Source: an uncultured Saprospiraceae bacterium (lineage in GTDB: Bacteria > Bacteroidota > Bacteroidia > Chitinophagales > Saprospiraceae). From it: 43,266 nucleotides of DNA. Both the position numbers and the translations under genes were made by a program. The notes under the pieces were generated by a model. The model worked only from the letters and a program-made list of their open reading frames with translations. It was not told the DNA's origin and did no database searches. Each line of letters begins with the position of its first letter. Position 1 is the first letter of the stretch. The stretch is from assembly GCA_937921595.1 (NCBI GenBank), contig CAKZTD010000082.1, positions 1 through 43,266 on the forward strand. The letters are read 5' to 3'. This document shows positions 19,423-26,734 of the stretch, piece after piece.

Positions 19423-21297
19423 CTAGTTATTACTGGTTGTACTAAATAAGTTTTCCATCGCTTTCATTCGGGTATTGAGGGTCTGAATTTCAGTTTGAAG
19501 CATGGAATCTTTTTTTGCGGAGAATGACTTTAATTGAGCATTTTCTTTTTCAAGTCTTTCTAATTTATCACTAAGTTCTTGAACTGCTGAAACACAAAGC
19601 GTAAAAATCTGATCATAATCTACGGTATGAAAGTCATTTACTTCCGTTCCAAAAAAGAATACCTCTTTGTTTATTTGCATGGTAGAATGATCAATTGCGA
19701 AAGTTTGATCGTCGATAATAGCGCTAACGATAATGCTGAATTCGGATTGATCATTTTCACATCTTATTAGATCACCAATTTTCAAACTATGTGCTTTTTC
19801 CATAGTAATTAAAAATTGATCTCCTTTTCTAGAAATAGCTTCTGGGTAAGCAAAAATATTGGGGATGAAATTTTTTGAATAAGAAACGGCTTCAGGAAAA
19901 ACGGTACTGACTTGTTGTGCCATCACCCCTTTTTTCACACTGGTACCATGACGAAAAGCATCTTTATATTTGTAATCAGCGATTTGAATTTTGTTTAAAC
20001 GTGCGAGATCTGATTTTTGGCTACTAGGTGTAATGTCCTTTTTGATTCTTTGATCAGAGTGAATCCAAAAACCTTTCGATCGAATATTATCAGTAGCGGT
20101 GATGTTAAATTTTACATTTGAGTTTATATAATTAGAATGATTACCACCAGCGAGGTATCTTCTGGTATTTCCATTGACATGAATTTGATCCCAACCTGAA
20201 ACATGTAAAGCATCCTGAACTTTCACTGATCCGTTGTTAGTGGTAAGAATAATATCTCCGTTAGAAGATTCATTATTAAGCTTAACATCATTTGAATTAT
20301 CACTTCCAAAACCGAGGAAAGCTTTTCTACCTTGACCGGTTTGAGGATAGAAGCCCAGGTAACTGGTACTTGTTCCTTTTAATTTTAATGCTTCACCATT
20401 CTTGATGATGTTTAATTCTCCTTCGACATTTGCGTCTGAATCTATGTTGGTTGCTCCGGTAGTAGGGTTTAAGTGGATTGAATTTCCTTTGATGTGAGTT
20501 TCGCCAATAGTATTATTTAAAACCAAGTGATTTCCGAAGTTTGGAACAAAACCAAGAGTTCCTTTCCCTGAATTATTTGTTGTTTTGTAAAAGCCAATAT
20601 TGGCATTGTTTGTACCTTCTACTTTGATTTGTTCATTATCTCCGACGACATGCAAATGATTTTGTGGATCGTCGGTACCGATTCCTACATTGCCATCAGT
20701 ATTGATGCGCATTGTTTCTCCATTATTATCATCTTCAAAAATGTAGGCATCGCTGGTTTTAAATTTTAAACCAGCACTCGCAGAAGTAATGACTGCATCA
20801 GGAGCGCCATCTTCAGCATTCAGCCCTAGTATCCCTGTTCCATTTTGGACGGTTAACTTATGTAATGGATCGGATGCACCAACACCTACGTTGCCGGAAT
20901 TTGGAAATACATTGTCACTACCAATCAAGGCTAAAGCATAAGGAGAAGAAGTCAAACTCGCTCTGGGGATCATTTCCGTTCCTCCTCCAATAGCAACTCC
21001 TAGATAATAAGGTTGATCAAAAGGTGCATCAAGCACTTTATCGCCATCTCCCAAAACAACGCTATAAATACCACCTTCGAGACGAATACTGTCTCTGGTT
21101 TCGTTCCAAATAAGATTCCCTCCGGTCGCTTCATCCCAAAGTTTGAAAACGATTCTGTAATGTCCATTTTCCACGGCCGTGCCATTGGAATTTCGAAGAA
21201 CGCCTTGAACGCTCAGTTTAGAAGTCTGAGCATAAAGATTTCCTGCCAGCATTGACAGTAATAATAAACCAATTGTTAAAAGTTGTTTTTTCATCAT
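19423..21297 (-). CDS. Tail-fiber-like secreted protein with S74 self-cleaving chaperone domain
   Basis: The 624-residue product has a signal peptide ending LYAQ (residue 24). A conserved N-terminal domain at about 25-120 (LSVQGVLRNSNGT, GGIYSVVLGDG, PRASLTSSPYAL) is followed by phage-tail-fibre-like repeats of the GNVGIGTDDPQNHLHVVGD type. The peptidase S74 intramolecular chaperone domain starts near 410 with H-SDQRIKKDI (S414-D415). In this family the domain trimerises the stalk and cleaves itself off at the Ser-Asp. KGVMAQQVSTVFPEA follows, then an inserted beta domain and a C-terminal coiled coil (about 585-615). In Bacteroidota such proteins are chromosomal and secreted; this one is not phage-linked. 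It lies between an HTCS (upstream) and the LamG giant, and has two full paralogues at 33.6-37.3 kb. Confidence 0.9.
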   Translation of the reverse strand: MMKKQLLTIGLLLLSMLAGNLYAQTSKLSVQGVLRNSNGTAVENGHYRIVFKLWDEATGGNLIWNETRDSIRLEGGIYSVVLGDGDKVLDAPFDQPYYLGVAIGGGTEMIPRASLTSSPYALALIGSDNVFPNSGNVGVGASDPLHKLTVQNGTGILGLNAEDGAPDAVITSASAGLKFKTSDAYIFEDDNNGETMRINTDGNVGIGTDDPQNHLHVVGDNEQIKVEGTNNANIGFYKTTNNSGKGTLGFVPNFGNHLVLNNTIGETHIKGNSIHLNPTTGATNIDSDANVEGELNIIKNGEALKLKGTSTSYLGFYPQTGQGRKAFLGFGSDNSNDVKLNNESSNGDIILTTNNGSVKVQDALHVSGWDQIHVNGNTRRYLAGGNHSNYINSNVKFNITATDNIRSKGFWIHSDQRIKKDITPSSQKSDLARLNKIQIADYKYKDAFRHGTSVKKGVMAQQVSTVFPEAVSYSKNFIPNIFAYPEAISRKGDQFLITMEKAHSLKIGDLIRCENDQSEFSIIVSAIIDDQTFAIDHSTMQINKEVFFFGTEVNDFHTVDYDQIFTLCVSAVQELSDKLERLEKENAQLKSFSAKKDSMLQTEIQTLNTRMKAMENLFSTTSNN

Positions 21298-21558
21298 TGA
21301 ATAATTTTAATTTAAATGAGAGAAGGCATAGCAATGGCTTTCATTCTCATGTCATTTGAAAATGTTTTTGAATTAGTAAAAATTTGACAAGGAGTATCTT
21401 TTGGATTCTGAAGGATACTCAAATGATTTATTCATTTGCGAATCGTGTTCCTAAGATGGTTAGACAGGTTGAAAAACAAGGAAATATGTTGCAGAAAGAA
21501 ATAGCGAAGGTAGATTTGAGACTGTTGGAGGTAGAGATGTTGAGATATAGTTATGTGG

Positions 21559-24500
21559 TTAATTAATTAACTCTGTTGGGGTTATTCCGTATTCTTTTTT
21601 AAAGCATTTGTAAAAATAGCTAGGACTACTAAAGCCTACCTGATAGGCAATTTCAGATGGATTCCCTTCAAAGTTTTGGAGTAATACTCTGGCCTTTTCT
21701 AAACGATATCGGCGAATAAAAATAGCGGGCGTTTCTCCAGTTAGTGCTTTTAGCTTTCGAAACAATTGGCTTCTGCTTAACCTCAGTATAAGCGCTAATT
21801 CCTCCACACCAAAATTTGAATTAGTAATATTGTCATCAATAATTTCAATGACTTTTGAGACAAAAGGACTTTGAGGAGGATTGAAACTTGAGTTGTTTAC
21901 TTGATCTTCATTTGTAAATTTATATTTCTTTTGAATGTTTTGAATCAGTTCTAATTTATTTTTAAGGTGAAGTGATAACTCTTTTTGATCATAAGGTTTG
22001 GTTAAGTAACTATCCGCACCGACAACTAAGCCTTCTAGTTTTTCTTCATGAGTTGCTTTTGCTGTTAATAAAATAATTGGAATGTGATCGGTTAATTCCT
22101 GTGTTTTTAAATCCTTACAAACTTCATAGCCGTCTTTACCTGGCATCATTACATCGCAGATAATTATATCAGGAATATGCTCAATTGCTAAATTAATTCC
22201 CTGGATTCCATTTTGGGCTATTAGTAAATTATATTCTTTTTGAAATAGTTTTTGTTGATGGTATAAAAGATCTTCATGGTCTTCAATAATCAAAAGAATA
22301 GGCTTTTCTTCTGTGCTTAATTCCTGATCATTTAGTGAATTACTTTGTTGTATTTCATTCTCTAATTTGAGCCGTTTTTGAGTTGAAATTATTTGATTTG
22401 GAACAATCATTTCTTCTGGCCTTAAATGTTGATGATCGATAGGAAGGCTTATTCGAAAGCAAGTTCCTTGTCCTGGTTCACTATCCACATCAATAGCCCC
22501 GTGATGCAGCAAGAGCATCTCTTTGACCATTGCCAGGCCTAAGCCTGTTCCCTCAAAAGCATAGGAATCTTTTCGTTTAACTTGATAGAACCGATTAAAA
22601 ATAAATGCTTGATCTTTTTTTGGAATACCAATTCCCGTATCATTTATACTGACAAAAACCTCTTGTTTCCTCTGTTCTAAATCGACCAAGATATTTCCAT
22701 TTGGTGGTGTAAACTTGATCGCATTTGACAAGAGATTATAAAGGATTTTATCCATTTTTTCACGATCAAAATATAATTCTAGCTGATCGGTATTAGCATC
22801 AAAATCTAATTCAATTTTCTTTTGCCGAGCTAATGGACCAAAAGAGTCTACTAAATCCCGGAGGTAACTAAAGAAGTCTTGTTTGCTTGCAGCTAAACTT
22901 AATCTTCCTGATTCTAATTTGGAAAGATCCAATAATTGTTCAATTAACCGATGTAGTCGGTTGGCATTACGCTGGATAATATGGATGTCTCTTTCATAAA
23001 AATGCCTAAGCCCTGGCTGCTCCAACTCCTTGGCGATTTTGACCGCATTTTCTTCACTCAGACTATTCATAATTAATGTGAGAGGCGTTCTAAGTTCATG
23101 AGAGATATTGGCTAAAAATCTGGATTTTGCATTATCTAATTCTAGTAATTCTTCTTTTTGAAGCTGTATGATTTCTGTACGTTCTGCTACGGTATATTCC
23201 AGTTCTTTTTGCCTTTTTTTCAATCGCTTAGTTTTCATTTTTTGATAAAAATAAACCATCACACAAAAGCCTATAAAAAGACAAGACATAAACCAATTTT
23301 TCAGATAAAAGGGCTTGAATACATGAATTGGGATGGTCAATTTTTTGCTGGAGTATTGTCCATTTGCTGTTTTTCCTTTGATCACTAATTGATGTTCACC
23401 ATAAGGAAGGAAATCAATATTTATTGAAGTTTCTTTTGTGACATTCCAACCTTTTTCGCCTTTTATATCCTCGGGATTTATTGCATAAGCGTATTGAATC
23501 TCCTTTGGGTTTGCATAATCTAAGAGTGCAAATTCAACTTCAAGATATTTATCTCCAGGATGCATGGTGATTTGTCCAAGCTCCTTAAAAGTGGATAACT
23601 GATCCTCTTTCCCATTTGTTGTTTCAGAAAAAAACTGACAAGCCGTAAGAGCCATTTTGATTTCCGGATGTTCGTTAAAAGATTTATAAAAATCTTTTGG
23701 ATGGAAATAAGTAACACCATTTAATCCTCCAAAGTAAATAGTTCCGTCGGCTATTTGGTGATGCGAAATCCGGTTAAATTCTCGATGAGTAATTCCATCT
23801 GGTGGTAGGAACGTTTTTACTCGATGACTTGATCTTTCAAATTGGATAATGCCATTATCAGAACTAATCCAAAGGAATCCATAATCATCTTCATAGACGG
23901 CATATAATTGATTATTTAAAAATCCATCCCCATCATTAAATAATTGAGTTTGCCCCTTTTTTTCATCCCAACGGATTAATCCGGCTTTCGTTGCAATCCA
24001 AAAAATACCGTCCTTATCCTGATACATATGTCTGAAGTCAGTAGCAGGAAGGAATTGTTCTCCTTCCGCCTTCTGCCAATACCTCCCGACAATCCCTTGT
24101 TCTAAATCTAATTGAAACAAGCCGCCGGAAGTCGTCAACCAAATCCGATTTTTTTGATCTTTAAAGAACGAATAGGTTAATATACTTTCTTTTTCGAAAT
24201 CCGCAAATCCATTAAACTTCTTGAATATTTTGATTTGATCAGATCCTTCATCTAAATACTGTAAACCAAATTTGGCAGCAATCCAAAGTCGTTGATTGCT
24301 ATCTTGGAATAAGGACCAAGCGCCATTCACATGCTCCAACTGATCAAGCTTAAATGTTTTTGAAGCTTTGGTTTGCAAATCAAGTTTACCAATTGTGTTA
24401 CCAGTTCCAAACCATAATTTATTTTTTTCATCATATAGCAATGCTCTTGCCACTCCTAAATCCATTGCTACTGAATTTTGTATTATAGGTTTTGATTGAT

Positions 24501-25647
24501 GAAGTTGATAGATGCTACTAGAGGAGACATAAATGTTGCCTTCATTGTCTGAAGTTATTCCTCTACAAGAATTAAATTCTTTTTGTGAAAAAACTGAAGG
24601 GCTTTTGTAAAGTGCCTGTTGAAACCGAGAAGCTTTTAGGTTTATTTTAAAGAGTCCATCTATTGATCCCACCCATAAAAAATCACCGCTGGCATACAGG
24701 TTATAAAAAGTAGAGACATCTAGTTTTTTATTTTCAATGAGTTTTTTAAAACTATTTTTTTTATTTTCAAAACAGGTAAAAACACTAGAATTGCTGATTA
24801 TCCAATATTGGTCACGGCTAAATGCAATAGCACTCCTCTGTGAATGACTATGCGTTAGATTGTTTTGAGAAAATCCTTTAATAGATTCTTTCGAAATCTC
24901 TCCATTGGGATATATATAATTTATGAAGGCCCCAGAACCTACAATAAGTTTGTTATCGTCAGAAACACCAAATCCGAAGGTCCAAAAATCAGGGAATGAT
25001 TTTAAATGCTTAAGCGGTTTATCTTTCTCGACATAGTATATTTCGGTCAATTTCGGATCACTACTATTTTGAACAGGTAATCCCTTTTTTGCTATCAACC
25101 AAAAATTATTATCATTGACAGAAGCAACACATCTAAAGCGACTAAGTTCCGTTTCAATTCTTCTTAATTCTTTTTTTTGAGTAAGATCATAAAAAATGAG
25201 ACTGCCTGTTTTTAAGCCAATCAATAAGGTTTCGTCTTTCAATAAAAGGCCATCAATAATCTCACTGGGGTCAAATGAAACTTCGCTTCCGAACTTCTCT
25301 TCTAAGGATTTAATTTTCTCAGAATGAATATTAAAAAGTATCGGCTTTTGATGGCCTTTACCGGATATTATCCAAAGGTCTCCATCTCTGTCTTCAAAAA
25401 CCTTTACTTCGATTACATTATAGAAATCGCATTTTTCTACTAATTTAAACTCCGATCCATCAAAGCGATTAATCCCGTTGATGGCTCCAATCCACATTAC
25501 ACCTCTACTGTCCTGAAACACCCAGTTTATTTGATGATGTGACAAACCATCCTCTAAGGTATATTTTGTAACTCGATTGACTTGAGCCTGAGCAAAGGAA
25601 AAGCCAGTGCAGAAAAGTACAAGCAAAAGGACTATTCGTCGATTCAT
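21559..25647 (-). CDS. Hybrid two-component system (HTCS) upstream of an S74 gene
   Basis: The 1362-residue product has a signal peptide (MNRRIVLLLVLFCTGFSFAQ). Periplasmic propeller repeats run to about 650 (DSRGVMWIGAINGINRFDG, DKDGIFWIATKAGLIRW, DDYGFLWISSDNGI). A Y_Y_Y domain spans about 700-775 and a membrane helix about 783-801. The kinase has H850 in SHELRTP and complete N, G1 and G2 boxes (NLLSNAIKF, DTGIGI, GTGLGL). The receiver, about 1115-1235, has D1165 in CDVMMPG. The AraC-type DNA-binding domain is about 1260-1362 (LSRSQLFRKLKALTG, IAYQVGFSSPSYFYKCFKKEYG). It is closely related to the 1299-residue HTCS at 37.8-41.7 kb, which also sits just upstream of S74 genes. It is separated from the peptide genes upstream by a strong terminator, so it has its own transcript. 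The ligand is unknown. Confidence 0.95.
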   Translation of the reverse strand: MNRRIVLLLVLFCTGFSFAQAQVNRVTKYTLEDGLSHHQINWVFQDSRGVMWIGAINGINRFDGSEFKLVEKCDFYNVIEVKVFEDRDGDLWIISGKGHQKPILFNIHSEKIKSLEEKFGSEVSFDPSEIIDGLLLKDETLLIGLKTGSLIFYDLTQKKELRRIETELSRFRCVASVNDNNFWLIAKKGLPVQNSSDPKLTEIYYVEKDKPLKHLKSFPDFWTFGFGVSDDNKLIVGSGAFINYIYPNGEISKESIKGFSQNNLTHSHSQRSAIAFSRDQYWIISNSSVFTCFENKKNSFKKLIENKKLDVSTFYNLYASGDFLWVGSIDGLFKINLKASRFQQALYKSPSVFSQKEFNSCRGITSDNEGNIYVSSSSIYQLHQSKPIIQNSVAMDLGVARALLYDEKNKLWFGTGNTIGKLDLQTKASKTFKLDQLEHVNGAWSLFQDSNQRLWIAAKFGLQYLDEGSDQIKIFKKFNGFADFEKESILTYSFFKDQKNRIWLTTSGGLFQLDLEQGIVGRYWQKAEGEQFLPATDFRHMYQDKDGIFWIATKAGLIRWDEKKGQTQLFNDGDGFLNNQLYAVYEDDYGFLWISSDNGIIQFERSSHRVKTFLPPDGITHREFNRISHHQIADGTIYFGGLNGVTYFHPKDFYKSFNEHPEIKMALTACQFFSETTNGKEDQLSTFKELGQITMHPGDKYLEVEFALLDYANPKEIQYAYAINPEDIKGEKGWNVTKETSINIDFLPYGEHQLVIKGKTANGQYSSKKLTIPIHVFKPFYLKNWFMSCLFIGFCVMVYFYQKMKTKRLKKRQKELEYTVAERTEIIQLQKEELLELDNAKSRFLANISHELRTPLTLIMNSLSEENAVKIAKELEQPGLRHFYERDIHIIQRNANRLHRLIEQLLDLSKLESGRLSLAASKQDFFSYLRDLVDSFGPLARQKKIELDFDANTDQLELYFDREKMDKILYNLLSNAIKFTPPNGNILVDLEQRKQEVFVSINDTGIGIPKKDQAFIFNRFYQVKRKDSYAFEGTGLGLAMVKEMLLLHHGAIDVDSEPGQGTCFRISLPIDHQHLRPEEMIVPNQIISTQKRLKLENEIQQSNSLNDQELSTEEKPILLIIEDHEDLLYHQQKLFQKEYNLLIAQNGIQGINLAIEHIPDIIICDVMMPGKDGYEVCKDLKTQELTDHIPIILLTAKATHEEKLEGLVVGADSYLTKPYDQKELSLHLKNKLELIQNIQKKYKFTNEDQVNNSSFNPPQSPFVSKVIEIIDDNITNSNFGVEELALILRLSRSQLFRKLKALTGETPAIFIRRYRLEKARVLLQNFEGNPSEIAYQVGFSSPSYFYKCFKKEYGITPTELIN

Positions 25648-25830
25648 AGAGGAGGTTTTAAAGCGTACTCTAAGATAATGTTTTTAGATAAATAGTAAAA
25701 ACATATAATACGAGTTATAAAACCTTGGGCTTCAATATTTTGAGGTAGATTTGTTGCAATTATAGCGGATTTGTTGAAAATCAGCGGGGAAGAATGATCA
25801 AAGCGGCATTTCTTGTGAGGAAAGAGTTGG

Positions 25831-25880
25831 TTCAAAACTTAAAAAGCCCCAGCAGAACTGGGGCCTTTTTAAGTTTTGAA
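25831..25880 (-). terminator. Very strong intrinsic terminator after the peptide operon
   Basis: A 50-bp palindrome: the arm 25831-25852 (ending AAAAAGCCCCAG) pairs with 25858-25880 (starting CTGGGGCC), with one bulged C and a 5-nt loop. The GC core is flanked by A and T runs on both sides, so it can act in both directions. It lies about 50 bp after the last peptide stop codon and before the HTCS gene, isolating the short, probably highly expressed peptide mRNA. Confidence 0.9.
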
Positions 25881-25902
25881 AAGCTTTCATTTTAAAGCTT
25901 TT
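25879..25902 (-). terminator. Second hairpin next to the peptide terminator
   Basis: AAAAGCTTT (25879-25887) and AAAGCTTTT (25894-25902) form a perfect 9-bp stem with a 6-nt loop, directly abutting the main terminator and lying between it and the last peptide gene. It may give two-step termination or protect the mRNA 3' end. Confidence 0.55.
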
Positions 25903-25928
25903 TTACTTTGAGGATTATTTGACTATTT

Positions 25929-26063
25929 TTAAAATGCTTCAATGTATGGTGGTGGATCACCTGTTCCTCCTTTTACACTCTTCAATACGGAAGTACTTAG
26001 GATTTCTGATTTGTTACTTGATAATTGGTCTAGGTTATTTTTGATCTCTTTTAAATTTTTCAT
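25929..26063 (-). CDS. Double-glycine-leader secreted peptide precursor 1
   Basis: A 44-residue gene too short for normal gene calling, and third in transcript order. The leader starts MKNLKEIKNN and ends ILSTSVLKSVKGG, matching the LSxxELxxVxGG export signal known from class II bacteriocins and competence pheromones, except that position -8 is Val. C39-type peptidase/ABC exporters cut such leaders after GG. The predicted core is TGDPPPYIEAF (11 residues), which lacks Cys and has one Thr. Its paralogues lie 49 and 229 bp upstream with near-identical leaders and cores, and even the AAAAAATAATAAG-type 5' flank is conserved. It is likely a secreted signal peptide; a RiPP precursor or bacteriocin is also possible. 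No exporter or modifying enzyme is in the window. Confidence 0.85.
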   Translation of the reverse strand: MKNLKEIKNNLDQLSSNKSEILSTSVLKSVKGGTGDPPPYIEAF

Positions 26064-26112
26064 CTTATTATTTTTTTTAGTTTGTTAATTAATTTTTGAT
26101 TTCCGTTAATTC

Positions 26113-26244
26113 TTAGTCAATGTATGGTGGTGGATCGCCTTTGTAACCACCTTTTAAACTCTTTAATTCTGAATCTCTTAGGATTTCTGATGTTTTACTT
26201 GATACTTGACGTAGTTGATTTTTGATCTCTTTTAAATTTTTCAT
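26113..26244 (-). CDS. Double-glycine-leader secreted peptide precursor 2
   Basis: A 43-residue gene in the middle of the trio. It starts MKNLKEIKNQLRQ, identical to copy 1 through the ninth residue. The leader ends ILRDSELKSLKGG (L at -12, E at -8, L at -7, L at -4, GG). The core YKGDPPPYID is 10 residues, with no Ser, Thr or Cys, so lanthionine or disulfide chemistry is excluded here. The spacers to the neighbouring copies are 48 and 49 bp and share an AACAAACTAAAAAA-like 5' flank. Conservation of the reading frame, the GG motif and the DPPPYI core among the three copies is the main evidence that they are real genes. Confidence 0.85.
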   Translation of the reverse strand: MKNLKEIKNQLRQVSSKTSEILRDSELKSLKGGYKGDPPPYID

Positions 26245-26292
26245 CTTATTTATTTTTTAGTTTGTTAGTTAATTTTTGGTCTCCTTAAAATC

Positions 26293-26427
26293 TTATGCTT
26301 CAATGTATGGTGGTGGATCTCCTTTATACCCTCCTTTTACACTCTTTAATTCTGTTCCGCTTAAGATTTCTGATTGTTTGTTTGATAATAAGTGTAGGTG
26401 CTTTTTGATGTCGTTTAAATTTTTCAT
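26293..26427 (-). CDS. Double-glycine-leader secreted peptide precursor 3 (first in operon)
   Basis: A 44-residue gene and the promoter-proximal copy. It starts MKNLNDIKKHLHL. The leader ends ILSGTELKSVKGG, a perfect match to LSxxELxxVxGG. The core is YKGDPPPYIEA (11 residues). Its 5' flank differs from that of copies 1 and 2, as expected if it carries the operon's own leader. The roughly 307-bp non-coding region upstream contains 21-bp-spaced GTTACAA repeats and separates it from the TPR kinase gene on the same strand. Probable function: a secreted signalling peptide sensed by the adjacent TPR kinases (inference). Confidence 0.85.
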   Translation of the reverse strand: MKNLNDIKKHLHLLSNKQSEILSGTELKSVKGGYKGDPPPYIEA

Positions 26428-26540
26428 GTTATAGTATTTTAAAGGTTTAAAAGAATATGTTATAAAGTATTGAATGTTGTGTTTGTCGTTGTTGTTGATA
26501 CAAATATGGGGGTATGTGGAGCATTTTTCCCTTTGGCCTG

Positions 26541-26568
26541 GTTACAAAAGTCTCCAATCTTGTTACAA
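26541..26568. promoter_or_regulatory. Direct repeat pair GTTACAA x2, 21-bp spacing (proximal)
   Basis: GTTACAA at 26541-26547 and again at 26562-26568, exactly 21 bp apart start to start (read TTGTAAC toward the peptides). Direct half-sites two helical turns apart are the known geometry of AraC-family operators. It lies about 115-140 bp upstream of the first peptide start. It is a candidate binding site for the AraC domains of the neighbouring kinases. Confidence 0.5.
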
Positions 26569-26652
26569 CACTACTAATTGCCTGACAATCAATAATTTAC
26601 CTTGCTGTTTTTTAATAAAAAAAATGCAAAAAAAGATAGCATCTTTGCAAAT

Positions 26653-26680
26653 GTTACCCCAATCTAAGGCCTCGTTACAA
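26653..26680. promoter_or_regulatory. Direct repeat pair GTTACCC/GTTACAA, 21-bp spacing (distal)
   Basis: GTTACCC at 26653-26659 and GTTACAA at 26674-26680, again exactly 21 bp apart. The pair lies 112 bp upstream of the proximal pair in the same orientation. AATCT also occurs between the half-sites in both pairs. The repeated geometry within one short spacer makes a regulatory role more likely than chance. Confidence 0.45.
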
Positions 26681-26734
26681 GCCATTTTTAGTATATTTTT
26701 GAAAAAGGAAAGAAAGGAAAAGAAAAGTCAATAT

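Larger units (their letters stand above)
26428..26734 (-). promoter_or_regulatory. Promoter and operator region of the peptide operon
   Basis: This 307-bp region between the 892-residue kinase stop and the first peptide gene holds no convincing gene. A 129-codon plus-strand frame crosses it but runs into the kinase gene and looks random. It contains two 21-bp-spaced GTTACAA repeat pairs, a T-rich run near 26600-26635, and a GGGGTATGT box at 26509-26517 that also occurs upstream of the S74 pair (37351-37359). CATATTTG on the minus strand near 26503-26510 is a 7/8 match to the TAnnTTTG -7 element, but no good -33 element is spaced correctly. Confidence 0.5.

Noticed and set aside
25929-26427. 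Regular about 180-bp repeats considered as a CRISPR-like or tandem non-coding array
   Set aside because: The repeat unit is a conserved reading frame with frame-preserving differences and a conserved GG leader; the spacing is far too long for CRISPR.
25929-26427. Peptides as lanthipeptide or disulfide bacteriocin precursors
   Set aside because: Two of the three cores contain no Ser, Thr or Cys and the third has one Thr; no modifying enzyme gene is present in the window.
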